A DNA stretch of 64,000 nucleotides. Source: Cytophagales bacterium (GTDB taxonomy: Bacteria; Bacteroidota; Bacteroidia; Cytophagales; Spirosomataceae). Where the stretch lies: contig JAAFJE010000006.1 of assembly GCA_013298025.1 (NCBI GenBank), forward strand, positions 1 through 64,000, written 5' to 3'. Within the stretch, counting starts at the first letter, position 1, and each line of letters begins with the position of its first letter. The position numbers were made by a program, and so were the translations under genes. The notes beneath the pieces were generated by a model that was not told where the DNA came from, ran no database searches, and saw only the letters and a program-made list of their open reading frames with translations. This document shows positions 25,701 to 34,792 of this stretch, piece after piece.

Positions 25701-26848
25701 CTGGCATTGCCCCAGAGGTAGGAGATAAGCTTTTCCAGATGTTTTATCAGGTAAAAAATACAACGGCCGGAGGCTTTGGCATAGGCTTGTATCTGACCCG
25801 CACTTTTATCAACTACCACAAAGGCACGTTGCGTTATACCAGTCAGCTTGGCAAAGGGACTACCTTTACGATTCGTTTACTGAAAGGTTTTGCCCATTTG
25901 AACATCGAGCATCTGATGCCAGAGGAGGAAGTGCATTCCGATATTTTAGCAGAATTGAAAGAAGAACCCCGTTTGCAATTGTCAGAAAATGCCCCTGTTT
26001 CCCAACAAGAACTTACAGACGACCTTTATGCCGAACAGCATACGATGGTGATTATTGATGACAACGAACAAATACGCCAATACCTCAAGCAAATTTTTAA
26101 AGCGAAGTTTAAATTATACGAAGCCGATAATGGCGAAAAAGGATTGGCTTTAGTCACTGAAATTTTGCCCGATATTGTGATTTGCGACATCATGATGCAA
26201 GGCCTCAATGGCATCGAAGTATGCACCGAAATCAAGCAAAATACCCAATTGAGCCATATCCCGATTATATTACTTACGGCAAGTACTTCGTCTGAAATCA
26301 AGCTTAAAGGCATTGAAGTTGGTGCCGACGACTATATCAGCAAGCCATTTGAAAAAGATATTTTGATGGCAAGGGTAAATGGCATTCTCAAAAGTAGAAA
26401 CGACCTACAAAAATACTTTTTCAACGAAGTAACCTTACAAGCCCACAACCTCAAAATTTCTCCCGAATACAAACAATTCCTAGACCAGTGTATCATGGTG
26501 GTTGAGCAGTATTTAATCGACCCAGAGTTTAATGTGAGTATGCTGGCAACCGAAATAGGCATGAGCTCGTCGAGCTTGTACAACCGCATCAAATCTGTCT
26601 GTGGACAGTCGCCCAACGAGTTTATTCGCTTTATCCGCCTCCGCAAAGCCGCCGAAATGTTGATTACCACCGATAGCACCATTTCAGAAACAGCCTATCA
26701 AGTAGGCATGAACGACAGCAAGTATTTTAGAGAACAGTTTTTTAAGCTTTTTGGCATGAATCCCTCGGCTTATGTCAAGAAATACCGCAAGCCATTTCAC
26801 AACCAACTACAAGTAAACAAAGAGGCATTTCAGCAGAAAAAACGCTAG
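22712..26848 (+). CDS. Hybrid two-component sensor and regulator (HTCS) of a polysaccharide locus
   Basis: This 1378-residue protein is a full one-polypeptide regulator. A signal peptide (about 1-19) is followed by about a dozen beta-propeller repeats of the Reg_prop type (recurring L(W/V)(V/I)GT motifs, about 40-660), a Y_Y_Y domain (about 700-790), one membrane helix (about 794-812), a HisKA domain with the phosphoacceptor histidine in FFTHISHEFRTPLTL (about 848), and an HATPase domain (LFNLLSNALKFTP, about 960). A receiver domain with the phosphorylated Asp in ICDIMMQGLNG (about 1158) and an AraC-type HTH (about 1270-1365) complete it. In known polysaccharide loci such proteins bind an oligosaccharide in the periplasm and activate the susCD operon. 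Here susC starts 187 bp downstream on the same strand. Confidence 0.95.
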   Translation: MKISFYIFIYFIAFDVAAQFSNTHRTLRYGTQEGLSFGIVNGIVQDNSGFMWFATGDGLNRFDGISFRTFRFDPANPYSLPGNYIQGVYQDKQGQLWVTSRKGLLKFDAAHERFYLQKLQANNPNGEDISAITAGSQGFLWISSSLHGFFRYNPATQQSINYRQSNLKGLRSNTILSTLEDSQGLVWVGTHINGLSVFALQNNKLLSKSIQHAELLYNNRINAIYEAHDHNVWIAASDGLFYYNRRQNAFHKITFAPSTKPKTQVFLSLLEDAQQHLLVGVQDGGLYQLSIPSEAEASTPLSLQPVNDNKGSVTQRSVQCLYADKDRNIWVGTYGNGVLMLDKSPQRFILFQQKNTNTEGFTRYYGMTADHEGFLWLGTDGDGIYKTTLDGKVLKHYTASNRAGSLSDNAIITAFQDSRHNLWFGSYADGLFLYDRKKDAFIHFKHEALRKNSLAANDVRVIFEDDQHRIWIGTNGGGLSLFQPANNDFVNYNTQSNNFPANDVRAITQDTQGNLWVGTYGMGLYQFNPKEGYYTAHLRETLSSGVILALAFQPKGELWIGTQENGLVAYHTQNRTFRSYNEKTGLASNTILAINTHALPYLWVSTNSGISKIDLRNQQIYNFDRKDGLQGGQFNDGSTLYEPRSGYMVFGGTEGWNIFKPSGIKPLTYRPSVLIMGLQLFGKEVNTDGTQTKDFIPFDNQHPQNPIELQPHQAVFSIQYGAIHYSYPDENLFAYKLEGLDNDWNYVGKQKSATYRYLDPGTYTFKVKVANKDKRWFETYASIEIVILPPWYKTWWAYTLYLCAIGVLIYFYQQYKQKQAALAYQVKIAKIEADKEKELHEKKISFFTHISHEFRTPLTLIINPIKEMLYAEVQDLNSLHIVYRNAKRLLSLVDQLLLFRKADAESDDLKLAKLPIKTCAEEVFLCFSHQAKEKNIHYEFKCENEHLEIYGDREKIEIALFNLLSNALKFTPKDGSVTLHIEESKTEVLIHVKDSGAGIAPEVGDKLFQMFYQVKNTTAGGFGIGLYLTRTFINYHKGTLRYTSQLGKGTTFTIRLLKGFAHLNIEHLMPEEEVHSDILAELKEEPRLQLSENAPVSQQELTDDLYAEQHTMVIIDDNEQIRQYLKQIFKAKFKLYEADNGEKGLALVTEILPDIVICDIMMQGLNGIEVCTEIKQNTQLSHIPIILLTASTSSEIKLKGIEVGADDYISKPFEKDILMARVNGILKSRNDLQKYFFNEVTLQAHNLKISPEYKQFLDQCIMVVEQYLIDPEFNVSMLATEIGMSSSSLYNRIKSVCGQSPNEFIRFIRLRKAAEMLITTDSTISETAYQVGMNDSKYFREQFFKLFGMNPSAYVKKYRKPFHNQLQVNKEAFQQKKR

Positions 26849-26871
26849 TTTTTATCATATTTTTTAAACAA

Positions 26872-26902
26872 AAAGCTCTAAAAATACAGTTTTTAGGGCT
26901 TT
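26872..26902 (+). terminator. Terminator of the HTCS gene
   Basis: The arms AAAGCTCTAAAAA (26872-26884) and TTTTTAGGGCTTT (26890-26902) pair over 13 positions with one G-T wobble. Two further T residues follow (26903-26904). It lies 23 bp past the stop codon of the regulator and separates it from the susC transcript. Confidence 0.8.
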
Positions 26903-26962
26903 TTGTCTGATTACCCCCTTTCTTATAAGGATTTCTCCCCCTTTCAATTATTTCTATAGTCC

Positions 26963-26970
26963 TACTTTTG
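26963..26970 (+). promoter_or_regulatory. Candidate promoter element of the susC operon
   Basis: TACTTTTG at 26963-26970 matches the Bacteroidota -7 consensus TAnnTTTG. A clear TTTG at the -33 position is not visible; a weaker TTTC lies about 20 bp upstream. The susC ATG is at 27036, giving a plausible 5' leader of about 60 bp. Confidence 0.5.
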
Positions 26971-27035
26971 CTTCAAATATTTCAATGCAAAAAGCTTCAA
27001 TTTTTGTTTAATCAAACCAAATTCATTTCAAAAAG

Positions 27036-30000
27036 ATGAAACATTCTCTATTCAAAAACGCAGAGGAACACCATGCGAAAAGAGCACAGCAAGGGCTATT
27101 TTCGCATGGTGCAATCCTTTTTTTAGGTGTACTGTTGTTCCTTTTTTCTAGCGTAGTGTCGTTCGGACAAACCGAGAGAAAAATTACGGGTAACGTATTA
27201 GACGAGCAAGGCGTGCCATTGCCAGGTGCCAACGTGCAAGTGAAAGGCACAAACAAAGGGGTATCGACAGATGCCAATGGTAAATACACCATTACGGTAG
27301 CTGGTACAGCCAATACGCTTGTATTTTCATTTATTGGCTATACTTCGCAAGAAGTGAGCATCGGTTCGCAGAGCATTGTAGAAGTGAAATTGGCGGTTGA
27401 AAATAAATCGTTGCAAGAGGTAGTTGTAGTTGGGTATGGCACACAAAAAAAAGTAACCCTCACTGGTTCGGTATCGGATGTAAAAGGGAGCGAAATTGTA
27501 AAAAGCCCTCAGCCCAACTTGTCGAACTCCTTGGCTGGTCGTTTCTCTGGTTTTATTGCCAACAACCGTGGAGGCGAGCCGGGCTACGATGGGTCGAGCT
27601 ATACCATTCGTGGGTTGGCATCGACAGGCAACAACGACGTATTGATTGTAGTAGATGGAATCCCTGGACAAATCGGAGGCTTGGAACGCCTAGACCCCAA
27701 CGACATCGAGAGTATTTCGGTATTGAAAGATGCCTCTGCTGCCGTGTATGGAAGTAGAGCTGCCAACGGGGTAATTCTCGTAACAACCAAGCGTGGTACT
27801 ACTGGCAAACCTACCATTTCTTACAGCTTTAACCAAGGTTTCAGCTCGCCAACCCGCTTGCCTAAAATGGCCGATGCTCCTACGTATGCTACGATTTTGA
27901 ATGAAATCGACTATTACAACAACCCTGCTGGAGGCATGAATCAACACTACACTGCCGACGAAATCACAAAGTTTGCCAACGGTTCCGACCTCGTTAATTA
28001 CCCCAATACCAACTGGCAAAAAGAGGCACTTAGAAGTGTAACCTTGCAAAATCAACACAGCCTTACGGTGAATGGTGGTACAGACAATACCAAGTATTTC
28101 TTATCAATTGGCATGATTAGCCAAGACGGATTATTGAAAAATGGTGTTACCCAATACAACCAATATAACTTCCGTTCAAATATCGACGCTAATATTACAT
28201 CAGATTTGAAAGTGAGCCTTTCGCTTTCGGGTCGCCAAGAAGACCGCCAGTACCCTATCAGCAGCGCAGGAAATATCTTCCGTTCTATTTACAGGGCTTA
28301 TCCAACCGTCGTAGCAACGTATCCTAATGGTTTGCCTTCTACAGGTGTTGAAAACAACAACCCTGTGGTATTGGGTACAGCGGTGGGTGGTATCAACAAA
28401 AACCCTACAACTGTCTTTAACGGAATTTTGAGAGGTAGTTATAATTTGCCTTTTGCTAAAGGGTTGAGTATTGATGGTTTCTTGTCGGTTGATAAATCGT
28501 ACAATTTCTCAAAATCATTCAGTACGCCTTATCCATTGTACTCGTACAACAAAAGTACAAATGCCTACGACCAAGTTATTACGGGTGGTTCGGCAGGAGC
28601 GGCTACGTTGTCGGAAGGACAAACCAATGCTTCGTTGATGATTCAAAACATCAAATTGAACTACGCTTTGGCTACAGGTAAGCACAACGTAAATGCTTTT
28701 GTGGCGTTTGAACAAAGCCAAAACCGCTCAGAAACGTTTGGTGCATCGAGATTGAACTACCCCACTGTTGCTACGCCAGAACTGTCGCAAGGAGGAGCTG
28801 CTGCAACCGACAAAAACAACTGGGGAAGTAGCTACAATTTTACCCGTAGAAGTTATATCAGTAGAGTAGCGTATAATTTCAACGAAAAATATTTGGCGGA
28901 AGTCCAAATGCGTGTAGATGGCTCATCGACATTCCCTTCGGGCAAGCAATATGGTTTCTTCCCTTCTTTCTCGGCTGGTTGGAGAATTTCGGAAGAACCT
29001 TGGTTTAAGCAAAAAGTTACGATGGTTGACGACCTAAAAATCAGGGCTTCGTATGGTTCTTTGGGTAACGATAACGTAGGACAATTCCAATATTATAACA
29101 ACTATTCGTTCAACAACGCTTATGTGATTGGTACAGACATCATCCATTCGGGTATCGACCTTACCAAATTGGCCAACCCTAATATTACTTGGGAAGTTGC
29201 CAAGAAAATGGACATCGGTTTGAATGCTGTTTTATTCAAAAAATTCACATGGGAATTGATTTATTTCCAACAAAATCGCTCCGATATTTTAGCGGCTCGT
29301 AATGCCTCTATTCCGTATGTGTCGGGTATCGTAAACCCTTATGGTTCAGGAGCATTAGTGCCGGACCAAAACATCGGAAAAGTAAGCAACAACGGTATCG
29401 AAACGAGCATTGCTTATAGCCATGTAGGAGACTTTAGATATAATATTGCGGCCAATTTTACTTATGCTAAAAGCAAAATCGAATTTATCGACGAAGCCGC
29501 TGGTACATTGAGCTATCAAAGCCAAACAGGACATCCGCTCAATACGTATTTGTTGTATAGAACTTTGGGAATTTTCAGAAGTCAAGCCGATTTAGACAAA
29601 TATCCTCATTTGAGCGGTGCTCGTCTTGGCGATTTAATTTTAGAAGATTATAACAAAGACGGCAAAATCACCGCCGACGACCAAGTAAGAAGTGACTATG
29701 GCAATATTCCACAAATGACCTTTGGTTTGGTCTTGAACGCAGGATACAAAAACTTCGACTTCTCGATGGTATGGGCAGGACAAGCACAAGTGAGCCAATA
29801 TGTATTGCCAGAATCAGGACAAATCGGAAATTTCTACAGCAGTTGGGCAGACAATCGTTGGAGTCCGACAAATCCAAACGGAACATTCCCTCGTGTAGAT
29901 ACACGCTCGTCTTCTTCTGTGAACGGAGGTTTGTATCCTAATACTTTCTGGTTGAACGATGCTTCATTTGTACGTTTGAAAAACCTAGAGTTTGGTTATA

Positions 30001-30179
30001 CACTCCCTAGCAACCTGTTGAAAACCCTTAAAATCAAACAGCTTCGTGTATATACCAACGCTTTCAACCTTCTTACCTTCACAGGGGTGAAAGATTATGA
30101 CCCAGAAGGCAATAGCAGCAGTGGCCAATTCTATCCACAGCAACGCATTATCAACTTGGGTGTCAATGTTAAGTTTTAA
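27036..30179 (+). CDS. SusC/RagA-type TonB-dependent outer membrane transporter
   Basis: The 1047-residue protein has an N-terminal signal sequence ending near VVSFGQ, a carboxypeptidase-like regulatory domain (about 50-130, GNVLDEQGVPLPGANVQVKG), a TonB-box-like segment (EVVVVGYGTQKK, about 128-139) and a plug domain (IRGLASTGNNDVLIVVDGIP). A C-terminal beta barrel follows that ends in aromatic NLGVNVKF. SusC proteins import oligosaccharides across the outer membrane using TonB energy. The SusD partner begins 17 bp downstream and together they form the binding and import machine of the locus. The substrate is likely the product of the GH5 and GH30 enzymes that follow. Confidence 0.96.
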   Translation: MKHSLFKNAEEHHAKRAQQGLFSHGAILFLGVLLFLFSSVVSFGQTERKITGNVLDEQGVPLPGANVQVKGTNKGVSTDANGKYTITVAGTANTLVFSFIGYTSQEVSIGSQSIVEVKLAVENKSLQEVVVVGYGTQKKVTLTGSVSDVKGSEIVKSPQPNLSNSLAGRFSGFIANNRGGEPGYDGSSYTIRGLASTGNNDVLIVVDGIPGQIGGLERLDPNDIESISVLKDASAAVYGSRAANGVILVTTKRGTTGKPTISYSFNQGFSSPTRLPKMADAPTYATILNEIDYYNNPAGGMNQHYTADEITKFANGSDLVNYPNTNWQKEALRSVTLQNQHSLTVNGGTDNTKYFLSIGMISQDGLLKNGVTQYNQYNFRSNIDANITSDLKVSLSLSGRQEDRQYPISSAGNIFRSIYRAYPTVVATYPNGLPSTGVENNNPVVLGTAVGGINKNPTTVFNGILRGSYNLPFAKGLSIDGFLSVDKSYNFSKSFSTPYPLYSYNKSTNAYDQVITGGSAGAATLSEGQTNASLMIQNIKLNYALATGKHNVNAFVAFEQSQNRSETFGASRLNYPTVATPELSQGGAAATDKNNWGSSYNFTRRSYISRVAYNFNEKYLAEVQMRVDGSSTFPSGKQYGFFPSFSAGWRISEEPWFKQKVTMVDDLKIRASYGSLGNDNVGQFQYYNNYSFNNAYVIGTDIIHSGIDLTKLANPNITWEVAKKMDIGLNAVLFKKFTWELIYFQQNRSDILAARNASIPYVSGIVNPYGSGALVPDQNIGKVSNNGIETSIAYSHVGDFRYNIAANFTYAKSKIEFIDEAAGTLSYQSQTGHPLNTYLLYRTLGIFRSQADLDKYPHLSGARLGDLILEDYNKDGKITADDQVRSDYGNIPQMTFGLVLNAGYKNFDFSMVWAGQAQVSQYVLPESGQIGNFYSSWADNRWSPTNPNGTFPRVDTRSSSSVNGGLYPNTFWLNDASFVRLKNLEFGYTLPSNLLKTLKIKQLRVYTNAFNLLTFTGVKDYDPEGNSSSGQFYPQQRIINLGVNVKF

Positions 30180-30196
30180 TATTAAAAAATATCACA

Positions 30197-31879
30197 ATGA
30201 AAGCTAAAAAATATTTTGCTATATCCTCTACTTTTATCGGAATATTGCTCTCAACCTTCGCTTGTACCTCCGACTTCTTGGATGTAGTACCAACCGATAG
30301 GGTTTCGGATAGCTCTATTTTGACCGACTCTTCTCTTTTTGAATCTTATGTCATCAACCGATACATGGGCGTAAGACTAACCGACAAAGAAGCCGAGGGT
30401 ACACCTCCGGGTTTTGGGAGAGGTTTTGAGTATGCGTTTTGGTCGTCGCTTACCGACGAGTCGATTTACAACAACGACGACAACACTTGGTTGGTTCAAC
30501 GAGGACAATTAGCCCCCGAAAACACAGGTATTGCTGGTACAATTTGGGGAAGAAGCTACCGTAGCATTCGTGAAATCAACTATGCCCTTACGAATATTCC
30601 AAACGTAAAAATGAGTACAGCTCAGAAAAACCGCCTTTCGGCAGAACTCCGTTTTTTGAGAGCTTTCCGTTACCAAGACCTTGTGCGTAACTACGGCGAA
30701 GTGGTATTGATGAACGATAAAGTATATGAATTAGGCGACGATTTTACGAATACGGGCATTTATGCCAAATCGTCTATCAAAGATGTGATGGCCTATATCG
30801 TAGCTGAATTAGACGAAGCCAGTAAATACTTGCCTGTCAACAACGACAATACTTGGAAGCTCGGTAGAGCAACCAAAGGAGCAGCGTTGGCCCTTAAATC
30901 AAGAATCTTGTTGTATGCCGCTAGTCCGTTATACAATGCTGGTACTTGGCAAGCAGCCGCTTCGGCAGCCAAAGATGTGATGAACATGGGCAAATACTCG
31001 CTCTTTACCAATGGCTATGATAAGTTATTTTTAACGCCAGAAAACAACCCTGAGATTATTTTTGAAAGACTTTACACCCGTGGAGCACGCCACGTATGTT
31101 TGGAAATCTCCAACTCGTCGAATGGCTTTGGTGGCTGGGGTGGTAATGTGCCTTTGCAAAACTTCGTAGATGCTTACCAAATGAACAATGGTAAAAACAT
31201 TGATGACGCAAGTTCTGGGTATGACCCACAAGACCCATACAAAAACAGAGACCCTCGTTTTTATATGACTATTTTGTACAATGGAGCAAGTTATCGTGGA
31301 GGTACTATTCAAAGTTATTTGCCTGGTGGTAAAGATAGCAAAGATGGCCCATCTAACTGGAATACGTCTAAAACAGGGTATTATTTGAAAAAATTCTTGA
31401 GCGATAATTTACCTATCGACAACCCTTGGGATATTGCGGGTACACAGCCTTGGATTTATTTCAGATATGCCGAGATTTTATTGAACTATGCCGAAGCACA
31501 AAACGAAGCGGCTGGTCCCGACCAAACCGTTTATGATGCCGTAAATGCCATCAGAAAAAGAGCTGGTGTAAATATGCCTGCATTGCCTACAGGCTTAACG
31601 CAAAGCCAAATGCGTGAGGCAATTCGCAAAGAACGCCAAGTAGAATTGGCATTTGAAGAGCATCGTTTCTATGATGTGCGTCGTTGGAAAATCGCTAACG
31701 TTACCGAAAATGTACCTGCTTATGGTATCGAAGTAACAAAAAATGGCAACAACTTCACTTATACACGCAAAGAAGCTTTGTCGGGAAGACGTTTTGAAGA
31801 TAAACATTACTTCCTGCCTATTCCTCGTGCCGAAATTTTGGCTTCGGGCAATAAACTACAACAAAACGCAGGCTACTAA
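30197..31879 (+). CDS. SusD/RagB-type outer membrane lipoprotein
   Basis: The 560-residue protein has a lipoprotein signal with the lipobox-like LLSTFACTSD (cysteine at about 23), followed by the SusD core: helical TPR-like repeats with the family signature WIYFRYAEILLNYAEAQNEA (about 417-436) and the C-terminal AIRKERQVELAFEEHRFYDV (about 477-496). SusD proteins cover the SusC barrel like a lid and bind the glycan at the cell surface. The start lies 17 bp after susC, so the pair is one transcript. A perfect inverted repeat follows the stop codon. Confidence 0.96.
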   Translation: MKAKKYFAISSTFIGILLSTFACTSDFLDVVPTDRVSDSSILTDSSLFESYVINRYMGVRLTDKEAEGTPPGFGRGFEYAFWSSLTDESIYNNDDNTWLVQRGQLAPENTGIAGTIWGRSYRSIREINYALTNIPNVKMSTAQKNRLSAELRFLRAFRYQDLVRNYGEVVLMNDKVYELGDDFTNTGIYAKSSIKDVMAYIVAELDEASKYLPVNNDNTWKLGRATKGAALALKSRILLYAASPLYNAGTWQAAASAAKDVMNMGKYSLFTNGYDKLFLTPENNPEIIFERLYTRGARHVCLEISNSSNGFGGWGGNVPLQNFVDAYQMNNGKNIDDASSGYDPQDPYKNRDPRFYMTILYNGASYRGGTIQSYLPGGKDSKDGPSNWNTSKTGYYLKKFLSDNLPIDNPWDIAGTQPWIYFRYAEILLNYAEAQNEAAGPDQTVYDAVNAIRKRAGVNMPALPTGLTQSQMREAIRKERQVELAFEEHRFYDVRRWKIANVTENVPAYGIEVTKNGNNFTYTRKEALSGRRFEDKHYFLPIPRAEILASGNKLQQNAGY

Positions 31880-31890
31880 GGATGTGTGAT

Positions 31891-31936
31891 GAATTGTTCG
31901 TTGTGAATGATAGAAATTATTCACAACGAACAATTC
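31891..31936 (+). other. Perfect 18-bp inverted repeat after susD
   Basis: The arms GAATTGTTCGTTGTGAAT (31891-31908) and ATTCACAACGAACAATTC (31919-31936) pair without mismatch around a 10-base loop. No T tract follows directly, so it may not terminate fully and could instead protect or attenuate the susCD message relative to the hydrolase genes. Stem-loops after susD that set susCD/enzyme ratios are plausible but unproven here. Confidence 0.6.
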
Positions 31937-32018
31937 TCTTGTAGTACATATTTCTAAAAATCAAAACACTCATTCGCTCATTCACAATTTTGCATTTGTC
32001 CTTAAATTGTCTAAACTT

Positions 32019-33047
32019 ATGTTTAAAACCCCAATTGTCTTTATCGGTTTATTAGCTTTGGTAGGAGCTTGTAGTAAAGAACAAACGCTCCCTGCCGATA
32101 ATACCAATACAACTAATACCACCAATACTAAACCTGTAGGAATAGATAGTCTTGCAGGCGTAAACTGGGCTGATGGCAGAGATAACTTTGTGGATGGCTG
32201 GGTGATTCCGTCGGGGCTAGAGGCAGGCGATGAATACACGGCTGTGGCCGCCAAAACCGAGATTATTTTAACAGGATTTCAAAAAAATGTGCCAAGCCTC
32301 AATGCCATTCGCTTGCCGATTAATCCACCTTCGGTGGCAGATGTTTGGTGGAGTCGCTACAAAGGTGCAATAGATAAAGCCCTGAGTAAAAAAATAAGGG
32401 TAATTCTTTGTTGCTGGGAAGGGGCTTCTTCCAAAGATGGTCGCATTGATAATACCAACGATTTTTGGCAAATGTGGACAAAAGTCGTGAGCGACTATGG
32501 CGATAATCCCTTGGTGTATTTTGAAGTTTTCAACGAACCTCACGGCTATGCTTTAGCCGACCTAACCGATATTTATGTTCAATTTTTAACTCGTTTCCCC
32601 AACCTCGCCCGCAAGCGAATTATTTTATCTGGAACGGGCTATTCTGAAGATGTAACCAACGTAGGGGCTGATACCCGTTTTAGCGATTGTTTGTTGGCTT
32701 TACACAATTATGCGTTCTGGACAACCCGTAGCCTTGCCGATTGGGAAAGCGATTGGCGAAGAAGAATAGGCAAATACGCCAGTCGCACGGTTGTCACCGA
32801 ATTTGGCGTTGCTATGAGTACCGGCAAAGACTATATCGGTGGTTCTCAAAGCGATAACGAAATTGCCTATATGATTGCCTCCTCCAACGTTTTTCGCAAC
32901 GATAAAGTAGCAAGTTTGTATTGGCCTGGTCTGCGTGACGGCGATAGTTATAGCTTGTTGCGTAGAGAAGGAAGTGGCACAGCGATGTCGCTGGTGACGG
33001 TCAACCAATCGGGTGTCAATAGAATCCGCTATAGCTGGGGGCTTTAA
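32019..33047 (+). CDS. Glycoside hydrolase family 5-like lipoprotein
   Basis: I start this 342-residue protein at the ATG at 32019, which gives a clean lipoprotein signal: a hydrophobic core and lipobox LVGAC (cysteine about 18). After a threonine-rich linker (about 24-40) comes a TIM-barrel hydrolase with the acid/base glutamate in YFEVFNEPHGYA (about 167-178) and the nucleophile in TVVTEFGVAMS (about 260-270). The NEP and TEFG motifs fit GH5. Members cut beta-linked glucans, mannans, xylans or related polymers. It is the first enzyme after susCD, so it probably works at the cell surface. The exact polymer is unknown. Confidence 0.87.
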   Translation: MFKTPIVFIGLLALVGACSKEQTLPADNTNTTNTTNTKPVGIDSLAGVNWADGRDNFVDGWVIPSGLEAGDEYTAVAAKTEIILTGFQKNVPSLNAIRLPINPPSVADVWWSRYKGAIDKALSKKIRVILCCWEGASSKDGRIDNTNDFWQMWTKVVSDYGDNPLVYFEVFNEPHGYALADLTDIYVQFLTRFPNLARKRIILSGTGYSEDVTNVGADTRFSDCLLALHNYAFWTTRSLADWESDWRRRIGKYASRTVVTEFGVAMSTGKDYIGGSQSDNEIAYMIASSNVFRNDKVASLYWPGLRDGDSYSLLRREGSGTAMSLVTVNQSGVNRIRYSWGL

Positions 33048-33202
33048 CGCTAGTTTTTGAACGATGAACTAAGGTACATGAAACCGTTTTTAAAACAACA
33101 TCTGTACCTTAATTCTGCAATCAAACATCCGATATATTATTTGAATGTTTCTTTTACCTTTTAAAGTTTTAATCCGCTTTAAAACATTGCTTTACTTTTG
33201 AA

Positions 33203-34729
33203 ATGAATCATATTTATGTAAAAAAATACTTCCAAACGGGTATATTGCTCTTGTGTGTAGCCTTGAGTGCCATGGCTCAGGAAGTACCCTTGCAAGTACT
33301 TATCAACCCCGCAAAGACCTACCAAACCATCGAACACTTTGGGGCATCTGATGCGTGGGCTTGCCAGTTTGTAGGCAATTGGCCAGTAGCTAAAAAAAAT
33401 GCTATCGCCGAATTACTTTTTAGTCAAAACAACAACAAAAAAGGACAACCACAAGGCATTGGCTTATCGCTTTGGCGTTTCAATATAGGGGCTGGAAGTG
33501 CCGAAAAAGGCAAAGAAAGTGGCATCAAAGACGAATGGCGACGTGCCGAATCGTTTATGAATGAAGATGGTTCGTATAATTGGCAGAAGCAAGCAGGGCA
33601 GCTTTGGTTTTTGGAAGCCGCTAAAAAACATAAAGTTGACCGTTTTTTAGCGTTCACCAATTCGCCTCCTGTGCAATTTACAAGCAACCAAAAAGCCTTT
33701 GCCACAGCCGGAAAACCCAATTTAGCTCCTGAACAATACCCCAACTTTGCCCGTTTTTTAACAGAAGTAATTCGTGGGGTAAAAAATAAAACAGGCATTA
33801 CTTTCGACTTTATCAGTCCCGTAAATGAACCGCAATGGGATTGGAGCGACGGCGGACAAGAAGGTACGCCTTTCGATAACCAGCACATTGCCGATATAAC
33901 CAAACACCTCAGTGTAGAGCTACAAAAAGCACAATTACCTACTCAAATTTCTATTGCCGAAGCAGGGCAATTAGATTACCTGTTGAATCCCTTCAACAAG
34001 CCTGCTCGTGGCAACCAGATTCAGGCATTTTTTCAAGCTGATAGTCCTTGGTATCTAGGTAATTTGCCTAATCTTAGCAAAAATATTGGCGGACATAGCT
34101 ATTTTACCACGTCGCCTTATGCCGATGCGGCACAAAAACGGGTAGCACTGGCTAGGGAAGTAGCCAAGATACAAGGGCTACGCTACTGGATGACCGAGTA
34201 TTGTATTTTGGGCGATAATGCCGGCGAAATAGAAGGTAATGGCAAAGACACGGGTATCAACGCCGCTTTGTATGTCGCCAAAACGATACACAATGATTTG
34301 GTAAACGGACAAGCTACCGCTTGGCATTGGTGGACAGCCATTTCGGCTTATCAGTACAAAGATGGGTTGATTTATGTTGATAAAAACAAAACAGACGGCG
34401 TTTTTGAAGACAGTAAAATACTTTGGGCATTGGGCAATTTTAGCCGATTTATCAGGCCTGGTGCTGAAAGAATATCCATAGAAATGAAATCAGAATCACC
34501 ATATTTGGTATCGGCTTACAAAGATTCGCAACGCAAACAAATCATTGTGGTGTGTATTAATTCGACTAATGAAAAAAGTAAATTTCAGTTTTCAGGATTT
34601 AAAACCAACAAAAAAGCTATGGGCTATACAACGTCTGAATCAGAAAAATTAAGCCCTTCTGTAGTTAAAAATACCACGGTAGAGCTACCAGCTCGCTCGG
34701 TAACGACCTTGGTTTATCGGATGAAATAA
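33203..34729 (+). CDS. Glycoside hydrolase family 30-like enzyme, secreted
   Basis: The 508-residue protein has a signal peptide ending at about residue 24 (SAMAQ) and a catalytic barrel with the acid/base in FISPVNEPQWDW (about 210-221) and the nucleophile in RYWMTEYCILGD (about 328-339). A C-terminal beta domain with VCINSTNEKSKFQFSG follows, as in GH30 enzymes. Family members attack beta-1,6-glucan, beta-1,6-galactan, glucuronoxylan or glucosylceramides, depending on subfamily; I cannot tell which from sequence alone. It lies 155 bp after the GH5 gene and 63 bp before the FG-GAP lipoprotein on the same strand. The N-terminal stretch TIEHFGASDAWACQFVG is characteristic of the family's substrate-binding loop. 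Confidence 0.85.
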   Translation: MNHIYVKKYFQTGILLLCVALSAMAQEVPLQVLINPAKTYQTIEHFGASDAWACQFVGNWPVAKKNAIAELLFSQNNNKKGQPQGIGLSLWRFNIGAGSAEKGKESGIKDEWRRAESFMNEDGSYNWQKQAGQLWFLEAAKKHKVDRFLAFTNSPPVQFTSNQKAFATAGKPNLAPEQYPNFARFLTEVIRGVKNKTGITFDFISPVNEPQWDWSDGGQEGTPFDNQHIADITKHLSVELQKAQLPTQISIAEAGQLDYLLNPFNKPARGNQIQAFFQADSPWYLGNLPNLSKNIGGHSYFTTSPYADAAQKRVALAREVAKIQGLRYWMTEYCILGDNAGEIEGNGKDTGINAALYVAKTIHNDLVNGQATAWHWWTAISAYQYKDGLIYVDKNKTDGVFEDSKILWALGNFSRFIRPGAERISIEMKSESPYLVSAYKDSQRKQIIVVCINSTNEKSKFQFSGFKTNKKAMGYTTSESEKLSPSVVKNTTVELPARSVTTLVYRMK

Positions 34730-34792
34730 CTTTATTCAAAAAACGCAATCCGCCATCAGAATGAATCTTCCTAAGCCCTAATCCACAGATGT

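Noticed and set aside
33193-33200. TACTTTTG promoter-like element just before the GH30 gene
   Set aside because: It ends only 2 bp before the ATG, so transcription would start inside the coding sequence; probably coincidence in AT-rich DNA.
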